Program-made: the position numbers and the translations under genes
Source of the DNA: Ladona fulva
Taxonomy: Eukaryota > Arthropoda > Insecta > Odonata > Libellulidae
Direction: 5' to 3'
Length of the DNA: 64,000 nucleotides
NCBI GenBank assembly: GCA_000376725.2
Contig: KZ309392.1
Span: forward strand, 1-64,000
In this document: piece by piece, positions 32,116-41,849 of the stretch
Position numbering within the stretch: position 1 is the first letter of the stretch
Layout of the letters: the number at the start of each line of letters is the position of its first letter
Notes under the pieces: model-generated
Told to the model about the DNA's origin: nothing
What the model saw: only the letters and a program-made list of their open reading frames with translations
Databases searched by the model: none

Positions 32116-33194
32116 CGGCACTTTTTAACTTTCATTGTCATATAAGTTGATATAATAGATCCATATTTCATTTTCAGCAAGGAATCAAAAAGCTTTTCAA
32201 TATTGCCGTTCAAGCAAAATCTCCAGGGGAGCAAACTACTATTGGTTTCTATCTCTTTCAACTACTACAGGACGCAGTTTCCATCTTTTCGATAATCCAT
32301 ATTTCATGCTGACGTTTTTTAACAGCGGATCGACCAAAATTTAATTCAACTGTCAACTCTTCAAGCGTACGACATGAATTTTCATTGGATTACGCTAGCA
32401 AATCCGCACCCTTAATTTTTCTTGTTTTTTTTGTCACTCGTGTCAATATCATTATTTTAAAACCGCCGATTCCATTCTTTGAATGTTTTATTGAGTGCAA
32501 ACGATGCGTTTATATAGCCTTTTTGCTTTCAATTAAATAACGTAGCATGATCTCCGGCGAAAGTTGCTTGGCTAGAATAAATGTAGACATTTTCAGTGCG
32601 AGAAAAAATGCTTCATTTTTTTCAATATTGAGTTATAAAGCTTACACAGTAACATTCCAAAAACATGTCTTAATTGTTAAAGAATACTTAAGAGCAGTAC
32701 TTCCTATCCTATATCATATAAAATAGGTGAGACTTATTCTCATTCCTAGTGTATCGTCATTGTGGTATCTCTTCGAATATTTATTACGGTAATCAATTGT
32801 ATTAACGCAATACATATACGTATTTGCATTAATTGCTTTATGCCTTAAGAAAAGGCAACCCGTAGTAAGCATCGATTATCTCAACATGAATGATATGCGA
32901 ATAACGTAAAACCGATTTCAGAAGGGAAAAATCGGGAGGGTGACTCTTATGTATTTTGTATTGAAAATTTGGAAAACTCTCTCGTCTATCTATGGCTGAT
33001 CTCCAGAATGATATATGTACTTTGATCTACGATTTTTTATCTTACATTAATTTATCTTTCTTTCCTTTTTATCAAGCTTATAAATTAAGCATTAATGATA
33101 TAAAATTATGACATGAAGTGAATTATTTATCAAGAAAATTATCTAATGTTGATATATAATAAAAGTTAATAATAATAATACTATTGACGCATTA
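32116..33194. other. Anonymous sequence
   Basis: AT-rich; nothing recognised. Confidence 0.5.
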
Positions 33195-33250
33195 ACTAAT
33201 TTTCGAGCGGTTGCTCTAACCAATTAAGCTACCACCTGGCAGGCAGGAGA
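33195..33250 (-). mobile_element. tRNA-like SINE head fragment
   Basis: Minus-strand GGTAGCTTAATTGGTTAGAG fits an A-box region; no B-box follows, so only the 5' half remains. Confidence 0.4.
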
Positions 33251-34465
33251 TCGGAGTCAGAATTCTTCAATTATTTTGCTCAATGAAGAATGCTCTTTGT
33301 TTATTTACAATAACTATCATAAAGAAAAAATAGAACCATATTTATAACACGATCCATTGGTGAATAAGATTAGATATTTAGTAAAAATTACATTAAAAAA
33401 TATTTCGTTGAATATTTATAAAATTGTTTGATATTTATTCCATCCAAGTCAATAAATTTCTCTGTTTAAGAAATTTTAAAAGTAAAACGGAATTTATTGT
33501 TTTCTATTTAATTTTTCTTCTTTCCCTTCCAGTTTTATTTCTTGACCACGTATCATAGGAAAATAATAATATTCGTCATATTATAGTGGACCATAAATCA
33601 TAGATTTCCCAGTCAGCAACAGTGTTGGATTCTCTATGCATAATCATAAACTCAAATTCCAGACACGTCGTTGAAACTTGTTAGTTGTAAGCCATGACTT
33701 ACTTCTTGGGTTTGGTGTAAAATATCCTTCATACTATTTTCAGCAACAACTTCTCCTTTATCATTTACCTCCGGAATCTCACTAACTAGTTGCCTTGAGG
33801 TGAAACAATTAGGTGTTTCGAAGGTGCGATAGTGTCTCCCTCGGATTACATGGAAGGCGATCAAAGGTTGGAACCCTTTCTAGTTAAATAGCAATTCTAG
33901 TTGAGGTACTTCACTCCAATTTCCACTTCCTGCTTAAGGAAGAGAGGTTTGTGTAATGAGGAGTGAAGGAGAGGGAAGTGACCCTCGGTGAAAGATCTTT
34001 GGAGGAAAGGGGGTGATTGTGGAGATAAAGTGAAAACGAAGAATAACTGTTATGAGTATTTATATTGAGAAACTGGTTCGTGCGAATAGTGAAAATATTC
34101 AATGCGGAGACCTGGAACAGGAAATGTTTTAGTTTTCAAAGATGTTACTGATAAGGATTCGTATTTTTATTACCAAGGAAGAATATTTCCAAATCGTGTT
34201 TTTTAAAGTATTCATTAATAAAATGTCCCATATTCGCATTCCCTAACGTTTGACATGTACTTATTTTTAATTTTAAAATACGTCAGAAATAAAATCAAAT
34301 ATATCAAATTATAAAGGTCAAAATTAAAATCAAATACATAGGCTACAGAATATGTTATTATGCATGTAGATGTGTTTATAAGACCATTAAGAATCATAAA
34401 ATCTCGTTACTAGCTCTTCAACATTCAGGGTTTAGATAGTAATTAAGGCTAAAAATATATCTTTA
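33251..34465. other. Anonymous sequence
   Basis: AT-rich, short frames only, nothing recognised. Confidence 0.5.
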
Positions 34466-34597
34466 GTACTAATAGTATTTTTAAAAGTGCTTCGAGAGCT
34501 GAGGACATACCGCACCTAGGCCCCTACCTGGAATCGAACCTGGGGCCGCTTTCACCAAAGTCGAATGTGTTGCCCTTTTGGCTATCCTGTAACCCTA
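34466..34597 (-). mobile_element. tRNA-derived SINE copy (ACT-tailed family)
   Basis: Minus-strand copy of the 15200-15336 family. Its tail and AAAAGTGCTTCGAGAGCT region are at 34466-34500 and the B-box complement GAATCGAACC is near 34531. The head GGATAGCCAAAAGGGCAACA is at 34569-34588. It is diverged and has no clear target duplication. Confidence 0.75.
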
Positions 34598-35473
34598 CTA
34601 TATAATATATATTTAAAATGCTAATGCCTAGTATTATAATGCATTGTTGAAGTTGAATTGAAGATTAAAGATAACCTGCATGATAATCCATCATATAAAT
34701 ATGAGATAATACATAATCTACTATAATATATATATATAATACTGGGCCAAATATGAGCAATAAGTGAGCCCAATGAGCCGAATCGTATTGTTTTAATTAA
34801 ATACATTACAATACGGACATAATACTAAGTACTAGCTGGCAGAACGTTCTTAAGAGGTACTTTTAAATTAATGAGTCATGAAAAGGATAAAACAGTGTCG
34901 TTGTATGTTTAAATGCCTCGAGGTCAAAAATTTATGGCACGATACGAATAATATTTGTTTTTAAAGCGAGTAATCTCCGAGAAAATACGAAAATGCAAAT
35001 TTAGGACGGCCTTACGGTAACCAATTGCACGGAAGGTTTCTTCATAGGGTAATCGCCTCGGGAGTTAGCGGTCTCCGAAATGTGACGTCATTCCGAAGTG
35101 GGAGTGGTGGTCGTTGTGAAGGGAGTGCAGGGAGAGAATGAATGGAAGGAAGAGAAGGGGTACAAATGCAAAGGAGGTGCACAAGAGGGAGGAGGTGGTA
35201 GTCTAGATGTTGGAAACGTAATGGCTTTAAGGAAGGAACTTAACGACTGCTTGAGGGAACTTAGGGCAAGTACAATGAAAAGAAATTGGTCCCTTGCAGA
35301 TTTGGAGGAAACTCCTAACCAACAAATGGCAATTCCCAAGGTGGTAACATTACGCCTCAAAAACCCCGATTACCTATGCTACGGAAACAGGAGACTGGGT
35401 TTAGGAATGAAGCAGTGTCCCTTAATTCATTTGAATTCTGTGAAAGTTGAATTGTAAGGCTAAATAAAAAGCT
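34598..35473. other. Anonymous sequence with an unrecognised 119-codon frame
   Basis: The plus-strand frame at 35098-35457 begins in a G-rich stretch (MGVVVVVKGVQGENEW) and continues with ALRKELNDCLRELRAS and IPKVVTLRLKNPDYLCYG. No family was recognised and the opposite strand is also open, so coding is doubtful. The span ends at the N at 35474. Confidence 0.2.
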
Positions 35474-35474
35474 N

Positions 35475-36195
35475 TCCTAAATTTTTTACTTTCTCCTTAA
35501 CTCTTAACGTTTTTGTTTTACACCCGCAGATTTTAATGCAATGATCATTGCTTGATCCATGATTGGATCAAAAAAAACTCTCAATGAGTCCATAAGCAAT
35601 CATGTAAAAAAGAACGTAAAATCTTCACGAATGATGATAAATTGCTTATTTACGAATAGTAAAATAAAATAATTTGAGGAAATAAAACTAAAACTTTTTA
35701 TTCTCCGTGGATCCTCTCCCCATCATTAACGCGGAAAATCGAAACTTCACCGAAGTCCAAATAAAGATCATGTAGAAGTGAATGCTAATTTGTAGTTTTA
35801 GAAAATGAATCAATTGTTTTAGGCAAATTAATCTTTGAATCAGTTTTTAAGTTTACGGAGGATTTTTTCCTGCATACTAGAATATCCTATTCGAAATTAA
35901 ATTAATACACGGAAGCACACATATGCCTTCTTTGGATTCTTTGCTGAAATATATGTCATTCTAGTTGTAAAAATATTTTCCATGAGAGGTAAGTTGATGA
36001 AATTCTTTGTGGCAGTATTTGTTTAAATGTTTATTGTAGATTAAGACTCGAGAGACTTACTCGAGAATTACATTTTTTGTCTTTGTAAAATTTAATTCGG
36101 TCATCTTATACTAATAAGTTAACAATAGAATTCCAGCTCATATAGCTCATTTCATATCATAAAATTACTTTCTTATTTAATAGGGCATTTTTTTT
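35475..36195. repeat. 720-bp duplicated block, copy 1 (abuts gap)
   Basis: It starts at the base after the N at 35474 and matches 38471-39194 with only a few differences (a short indel near 36042, scattered single bases). No gene inside; it carries AT-rich sequence only. One copy may be an assembly duplicate or the other haplotype. Confidence 0.9.
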
Positions 36196-37260
36196 TGTGT
36201 AATTAATTAGTTATACACAATATCTGTGTAATTATTACCTACTGAAGACTTTTTTTAAGAACGACGAATATCTGCTTCGTTTTAGGTAAGCTCAGGCATT
36301 ACGAAGTTAACTTTAGTAAAACAATATATTAAATTTTATAGTTGCAAATATGGTACTTTTAGTTTTAATTCTAAATCGTAAATCATATCGCAATAAAGTC
36401 CAAGGAAAGTTTGCGTAGGATCAAACAGCAGCTTGACAATTATCCGTTACCTAAAACTCCCCGTATACTCAAGAGATAAATGCACATAAAATTATTATAG
36501 GATTCCTAATTTTATTACTCAAATCATAAAATATTGTTATGATATTTTATGCCATTCTGACCCGTGTTCATTACGTACGTGACAAGTATGATTACTGCAC
36601 GGAACTTGGCTGCGTAAGCGGATTTAGTTAATGATGTAACAGACTTTTTATGATACCAGGAGGGTCAACCAAGTCTTTAAGACAATGCCAATAAATGTAA
36701 ACTAAAAGACAGTTATATGTCGCCGCAGAGCCAAGCTGTATACTGTGTGCTTTCATTACCTTGCAAAATATTAACTCCTAAACCTCGGATCCTTTGGATA
36801 AATACCTCACTTAGTGACTAGTGTTTTTTAAACTCCTTTGCCTATCTACTGAGTCTCCATTCACTTAACTCTAACCCATCGGAAGACGACTGAGTTAATC
36901 TGTTGCACATGTTTGCTAAGGGGAAGAGATATTAGCAGCTGAAAGGCGGAAGAGGCTCTAACACTTGTTTGACAGACTTTTCCACGCCCGCGCAGTCAAA
37001 TTGATGGCTTGTTAAAGTAAGCTGAGCAGAATGACCAAAGAGAGTAAAGCCTCCATTAATCAGTTCATCAAGTAAATGAAGCAGAAAACATTTATCCATT
37101 AAAATCCTCACTTCGTGCCGCATGTGAAACCATTACGCCGCAATAAATTATTACCTGTGGGCGGATAATCTCTTTCGCGGATTATCTGTGTACGACATTT
37201 ACTCTTAGTCCATATTTACCGCGGGATTTTTAAAGAATTTCAATATCAATTGATACAGGC
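36196..37260. other. Anonymous sequence
   Basis: AT-rich; the 63-codon minus-strand frame at 36932-37123 is unrecognised. Confidence 0.45.
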
Positions 37261-37334
37261 GAGACTTTGTGGTAGGCATCCATTGAAAACGGTGAATAAA
37301 AACATTTCTACCCGTACCACAGTAAATATTTCTT

Positions 37335-37373
37335 TGCGACCTAGGTTTCGACGCGTCGCGTCATCTTCAGGCA
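37335..37373 (-). ncRNA. Hammerhead-type ribozyme candidate, minus strand
   Basis: Identical core on the minus strand in the left arm: CTGAAGA (37370-37364), stem II, GAAA, ACCTAGGT and cleavage C at 37338. Both arms conserve all core bases although flanking bases in the arms differ. Confidence 0.6.
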
Positions 37374-37566
37374 CATTATCACAAGTTACAATTCTATATA
37401 TAGTCACGGAGGGGTATGGGGGGTTGGGTTGGGTGGGTGGAGGGAGGGAAAAGCTTGAACAACTGAGGAAAGGATTAGAGAGGGTAAAGGTGAGAGATAG
37501 TCGTTAATGACTGTATAGTTGGAATGGCTGCATGCTTTTAGGATAGAATTGTAACTTCTAATAATG

Positions 37567-37605
37567 TGCCTGAAGATGACGCGACGCGTCGAAACCTAGG
37601 TCGCA
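37567..37605 (+). ncRNA. Hammerhead-type ribozyme candidate, plus strand
   Basis: Core: CTGAAGA (37570-37576); one extra T (37577); stem II GACGC/GCGTC (37578-37582, 37586-37590) with loop GAC; GAAA (37591-37594); stem III ACC/GGT around TA (37594-37601); cleavage base C at 37602; and stem I TGC (37567-37569) pairing GCA (37603-37605). Stem III is an 8-base palindrome with too small a loop for a stable hairpin, as in the dimer-forming hammerheads known from Penelope-like elements. The extra T after the CUGANGA segment departs from the textbook core. Confidence 0.62.
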
Positions 37606-37658
37606 AATAAATATTCACTGTGGTACGGGTAGAAGTGTTGTTTTTATTCACCGTTTTC

Positions 37659-38150
37659 AAAAAATTTCAAATAAGAATACACTGAAGAATTCTTGCTTTT
37701 TAAATATAAGCCGGAACTACGTAATAATTTTTAATTTCACTCAAATTAACCTTATAAAAAGCTATTGTTTTTCTTTCTCACGACTACAATGACTTTTTTG
37801 TTATTAGTCTTTCAGCTATTGTGATCAAGTTGCCATCTTTCATGCACCAATGTCCTGAGCCAGCTTTTTTACCTGCTGATACGTATGTAATCAATATGAT
37901 CAGACCTTGCCTCTGGTGGAACGCCATTATTAAATAAAATAAAATGGACTTCGTATTTTCCACACAGTACACAATTTACTCCTCATACGTCTTCCGCATC
38001 TTCAGATTAAGTCATCACTAAAATCTGCTCCACGTATCCTAAAATCGATCTTCCTCTACAGTTCTTACTCTCTATCATTCCTTCAGTAACTGTCTGAAAT
38101 AATTCCTCTTGGCACACGATATATATTTATTAATCATACTATTCTTGATG
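37659..38150. other. Anonymous sequence between two foldback elements
   Basis: Nothing recognised; a 62-codon minus-strand frame at 37784-37972 is without similarity. Confidence 0.45.
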
Positions 38151-38333
38151 AAATAGGAATAAGAACAACTTATAGACGTTGCCAGAGGATCGTTTTCAAT
38201 GCGTAGCGTCATCACCTGGTGACGATGCATCACCTGATAGTGACGCGTCGAAATCTATATATTTAATCCTGTGATAACGTCAATAAGTTGTTCTTATTTC
38301 TCTTTTATCAGGAAGAGCTACCACAAAGTTGAG
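38151..38333. mobile_element. Foldback element FB4, degenerate core
   Basis: Arms AATAAGAACAACTTATAGAC (from 38158) and, inverted, AACGTCAATAAGTTGTTCTT (from 38276). The plus-strand core CTGATAG-T-GACGCGTC-GAAA (38234-38253) has stem II GAC/GTC and the GAAA segment, but AG replaces the GA that ends the CUGANGA segment. The box, here on the minus strand, is AACTTTGTGGTAGCTC (38312-38327), outside the right arm. Confidence 0.6.
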
Positions 38334-38470
38334 ACCAATTTATATAGGATTTTGTCATACTCCACTTATTTAATGGTTCGATCGGGCTTTTTTCATCTAT
38401 TTTGCGCATACTTTATCCTTTTACGCCCCGTTAAACCTTTTCTCAACATATGTTTGTACAAATTTCAATA
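38334..38470. other. Anonymous short spacer
   Basis: Nothing recognised. Confidence 0.4.
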
Positions 38471-39194
38471 TCCTAAATTTTTTACTTTCTCCTTAACTCT
38501 TAACGTTTTTGTTTTACACCCGCAGATTTTAATGCAATGATCATTGCTTGATCCATGATTGGATCGAAAAAAACTCTCAATGAGTCCATAAGCAATCATG
38601 TAAAAAAGAACGTAAAATCTTCACGAATGATGATAAATTGCTTATTTACGAATAGTAAAATAAAATAATTTGAGGAAATAAAACTAAAACTTTTTATTCT
38701 CCGTGGATCCTCTCCCCATCATTAACGCGGAAAATCGAAACTTCACCGAAGTCCAAATAAAGATCATGTAGAAGTGAATGCTAATTTGTAGTTTTAGAAA
38801 ATGAATCAATTGTTTTAGGCAAATTAATCTTTGAATCAGTTTTTAAGTTTACGGAGGATTTTTTCCTGCATACTAGAATATCCTATTCGAAATTAAATTA
38901 ATACACGGAAGCACACATATGCCTTCTTTGGATTCTTTGCTGAAATATATGTCATTCTAGTTGTAAAAATATTTTCCATGAGAGGTAAGTTGATGAAATT
39001 CTTTGTGGCAGTATTTGTTTAAATTTTTATTGTAGATTAACGACTTTCGGAAGACTTACTCGAGAATTACATTTTTTGTCTTTGTAAAATTTAATTCGGT
39101 CATCTTATACTAATAAGTTAACAATAGAATTCCAGCTCATATAGCTCATTTCATATCATAAAATTACTTTCTTATATAATAGGGCATTTTTTTT
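38471..39194. repeat. 720-bp duplicated block, copy 2
   Basis: Second copy of 35475-36195, with continuous sequence on both sides. Confidence 0.9.
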
Positions 39195-40160
39195 AAGAAA
39201 ATTACGATTAAAATATAAGTTACATAACATTTGGATAGGTACAATGTGACACCTCATGACAGCGAGTACTGGGCACCTATACCAGAATTCGAATTATTTG
39301 TTCCTAAAGTTTAATTCAAGAAATATTAATTGGTAGGAGATTTATGTATTCTATGAACTATGGATATGTTGATTAAATAAAGTATTGAAATCAGCCTCAT
39401 ACAGCTTTTTATATCAGTCATTCGTCAAATACCAAGCATTGGCTCAACTGATTTTCAATTCCACCAAACGGAACTGTCCACTATTCGTTATAAAATATTC
39501 CATATAAATATCCATATTCGTTATAAAAATATTTGAGAATGCCTTTGCAGGACAATCAGTGCTATATTTAATGAAAATCCATTTTCGATGCATAATTTAA
39601 AGGTATGAAATGGGGCAGATGAAAAGAAATTAAAAAGAAAAAGTCTACCTAAATTGAATCAAGAGTTGTAACGGAAGTGAAAAGATAATGTTAAGAATTA
39701 GGTTAATAAATGAGTTTATCCGTACTTTTAATTATTGCATATTACACATTATAGGGGTAATGGTTTCCCTTTAGTATGTTGATTAACTGTTTTAAAATAT
39801 CTCATTTTATTTTTTCCTCGGGAAATAGAACTATTTGCTCACCTACACCTCCTATGTTTTTCCAACTGATGAACTCCCAACAGGTTCCTAATTTATCTTT
39901 CTATACAACCCCTTCCGATATATTCTGGGCCTCAAACAACACCTTAAGCCCTTTTCCCTCATTTTCTGCAAAAAAGATCCTTAAAGATCCCCAGAGACAG
40001 TAAGATCTTCATTTCCTAGCCATTGCTTGCTTTCAGATATTTGCTACTGATCATTCACTTGCCAAACTAAAATAAAATATATTTGTGTTTTTATTTGGTA
40101 GAATTTTAGTCTAGTGAGACCGCTCTTACAGTTAACCATGTAAAGACGAACACAGACAAC
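39195..40160. other. Anonymous sequence
   Basis: AT-rich, short frames only. Confidence 0.5.
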
Positions 40161-40237
40161 CATATCCTGGCCAGGATTCGAACCCGGGACCTCGGAGCTG
40201 CTAAGCTATCATGCTAACCACTACGCTACGCACAGTG
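40161..40237 (-). mobile_element. tRNA-derived SINE or tRNA-like sequence
   Basis: Minus-strand A-box GCGTAGTGGTTAGCATGATA and intact B-box GGGTTCGAATCC. The two boxes are about tRNA spacing apart, but I could not pair a full acceptor stem, so a SINE head is likelier than a tRNA gene. Confidence 0.65.
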
Positions 40238-40909
40238 AATTGATAAATCTACATCTATGCCTCAAGATAGCATTCAATTTATCATTTACCACTCCTAATT
40301 TTATATTTTCACTCTAAAAAAACATTCTAAGCCACTTGGCCAGCTTTTTTCGATTATAATCCACTGTGTAGCGGTAGAAACGCCGATATTCAGTGACTAT
40401 TACGATTGGCAGTACACTTTGAGGAGGGCGGTGGGGAGAGATTGAATCTCTTTGTCTCCTTAAATTGACCTCCAAACACATTTCCTTCCTTTCCCTTTTA
40501 CTTTGGCCCTTCCTCCCAAGCATCCTTCCCTAATGAGCAAATAAGGAGACAAAAGCCTTGCGACGTCAACGAAGTGGAAATGGGCCAAGAGGAGTCTACG
40601 CAACATCCGCTCCTCCTTTTCAAACCCCGTCATTTTCACCTGCTCCGCTCCATATATCTGCATACAGCGCAGGAAATGCAAGTTATTTTTTTCAAGGTCC
40701 TTCCCGTTTCCTCGATTAGTACACATTGTGGAAGTAAAAATGGCGGTAACTCTGATAAGCGTGAGATTTAAATATTGTTATGGACTTATGTGTGTTTGTT
40801 TAAAATATAAATATAATATATGTTTGGTTCTATGTTTAAAATATAAATTTAATTAAAAGTCGATCTTTCAGGTGAAGCTAAGCCCTTTTTAGGTAGATAA
40901 ATTTCTGTA
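40238..40909. other. Anonymous sequence before gap at 40910
   Basis: Moderately GC-rich at 40370-40740 with overlapping short frames on both strands, none recognised. Confidence 0.4.
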
Positions 40910-40913
40910 NCAA

Positions 40914-41250
40914 AGATACCCAATAATGGTCTGATTAATCTCGGAATCACAGTAGGGATACCGCCAGCATGATCTGATTAATTTTAGAATGATAGTGAAG
41001 ATACCGCCAAATTCATCTGACTAATCTCTGAATCACAGTCAAGCTACCGCGAAAATAATCTGACTAATCTCAGAGTAACAGTCAAAAAACCACGATAGTG
41101 ATCTGATTATGCTCAGAATGATAGTCGATATACCGCCAAAATGTTCTGCCTAACCTCAGAATCACAGTCAATATGCCGCCCATATGACCTGATTAATCAC
41201 AGAATCACAGTCAAGATACCGCTTAAATGATGTAATTAATCTCACAATAG
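40914..41250. repeat. 43-bp minisatellite
   Basis: The string CTGA(T/C)TAAT or a variant recurs at 40931, 40974, 41017, 41060, 41103, 41146, 41189 and 41232, exactly 43 bp apart each time. A unit reads roughly CTGATTAATCTCAGAATCAC then AGTCAAGATACCGCCAAAATGAT. Units differ by substitutions but not by length. The array starts just after the N at 40910, so its true length is unknown. Confidence 0.95.
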
Positions 41251-41279
41251 GAACGGCGAATTCGAAGAGTTATGGCTTA

Positions 41280-41497
41280 AACAACTTGAATAATCCAACG
41301 TAGTAGTCCTACTATTACGTCCAGCAGCGGGGACCCGGGTCGTGCAGCGCGATCAAAAAATCGCGTTTATTTTCGTTGTCGCAAAGTTTTTTGAAATATT
41401 TCTGCTGGATATTCTGCTGGATATCTGCAGGAACGCTGCCACCTGGTCAGAAGGCCAAATTGCAGTGTAAATTTAAATAAATAAATAAATAAATATT
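41280..41497 (+). mobile_element. Probable LINE 3' end with (AAAT)n tail
   Basis: A GC-richer segment (41310-41460) with GCTGCCACCTGGTCAGAAGG, then AATTGCAGTG and a tail of five AAAT repeats (41470-41495). This is the form of 3' ends of insect LINEs that terminate in short tandem repeats. No coding part is attached. Confidence 0.45.
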
Positions 41498-41776
41498 TTC
41501 AACCCCCGCAATTTCTTCTCACGCATCCACTTTAGAATTATTTGGAAAATCGCAATGGCAATAATATAGGCAGTAATAGGCAATAAAAGAGATGGAAAAC
41601 TATGGTACCTCACTCCTCATTTTGCCTAGTCACCTCAGCCCCCTCTCTAAAGCTTTACGTTACTTACGGTGGAGAGATGAGGTACAAACCAGCCTTTGGG
41701 CTTAAGATTGTACAAACAATTTATATATATTACATATACCCTTGTATATCAATACAATTTTGTCGCAAATTCTTTG
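41498..41776. other. Anonymous sequence
   Basis: Short frame at 41602-41790 only; nothing recognised. Confidence 0.4.
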
Positions 41777-41849
41777 TCATGGTAGCTTAGTTAGTCGGAG
41801 CAACCGCCGGCGAAACGCAGGCCTGGGTTCGAGTCCCCGCTATGGCAGA
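41777..41849 (+). mobile_element. tRNA-like SINE head
   Basis: GGTAGCTTAGTTAGTCGGAG (A-box region) and GGGTTCGAGTCC (B-box). The ends GTCATGG and CTATGGC can pair as a 7-bp acceptor stem with two G-T pairs, but the anticodon arm does not form properly. A decayed tRNA-like SINE head is likelier than a tRNA gene. Confidence 0.6.

Larger units (their letters stand above)
37262..37658. mobile_element. Foldback element FB3, best hammerhead-bearing copy
   Basis: Inverted arms of about 95 bp (37285-37379 and 37561-37658) are nearly identical, and pairing extends inward (ACAAGTTACAATTCTAT, 37381-37397, with ATAGAATTGTAACTT near 37541-37555). The about 140-bp spacer contains a G-rich stretch (37407-37450). 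Each arm carries a complete hammerhead-type core, so the two copies point in opposite directions. The box ACTTTGTGGTAGGC (37264-37277) lies just outside the left arm. No protein is encoded. I read it as a non-autonomous derivative of a Penelope-like element made of two inverted pseudo-LTR ends. Confidence 0.8.

Noticed and set aside
35098..35457. 119-codon plus-strand frame as a gene
   Set aside because: G-rich low-complexity beginning, open on both strands, no recognised domain.
40161..40237. True tRNA gene on the minus strand
   Set aside because: A and B boxes are good, but no full cloverleaf could be drawn; treated as a SINE head.
40914..41250. CRISPR array
   Set aside because: Evenly spaced repeats, but there is no distinction between constant repeat and variable spacer; the whole 43-bp unit is repeated. 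It is a minisatellite in eukaryotic DNA.
41777..41849. True tRNA gene
   Set aside because: Acceptor-like ends pair, but the anticodon arm does not fold, and the window is full of tRNA-derived SINE heads with the same boxes.
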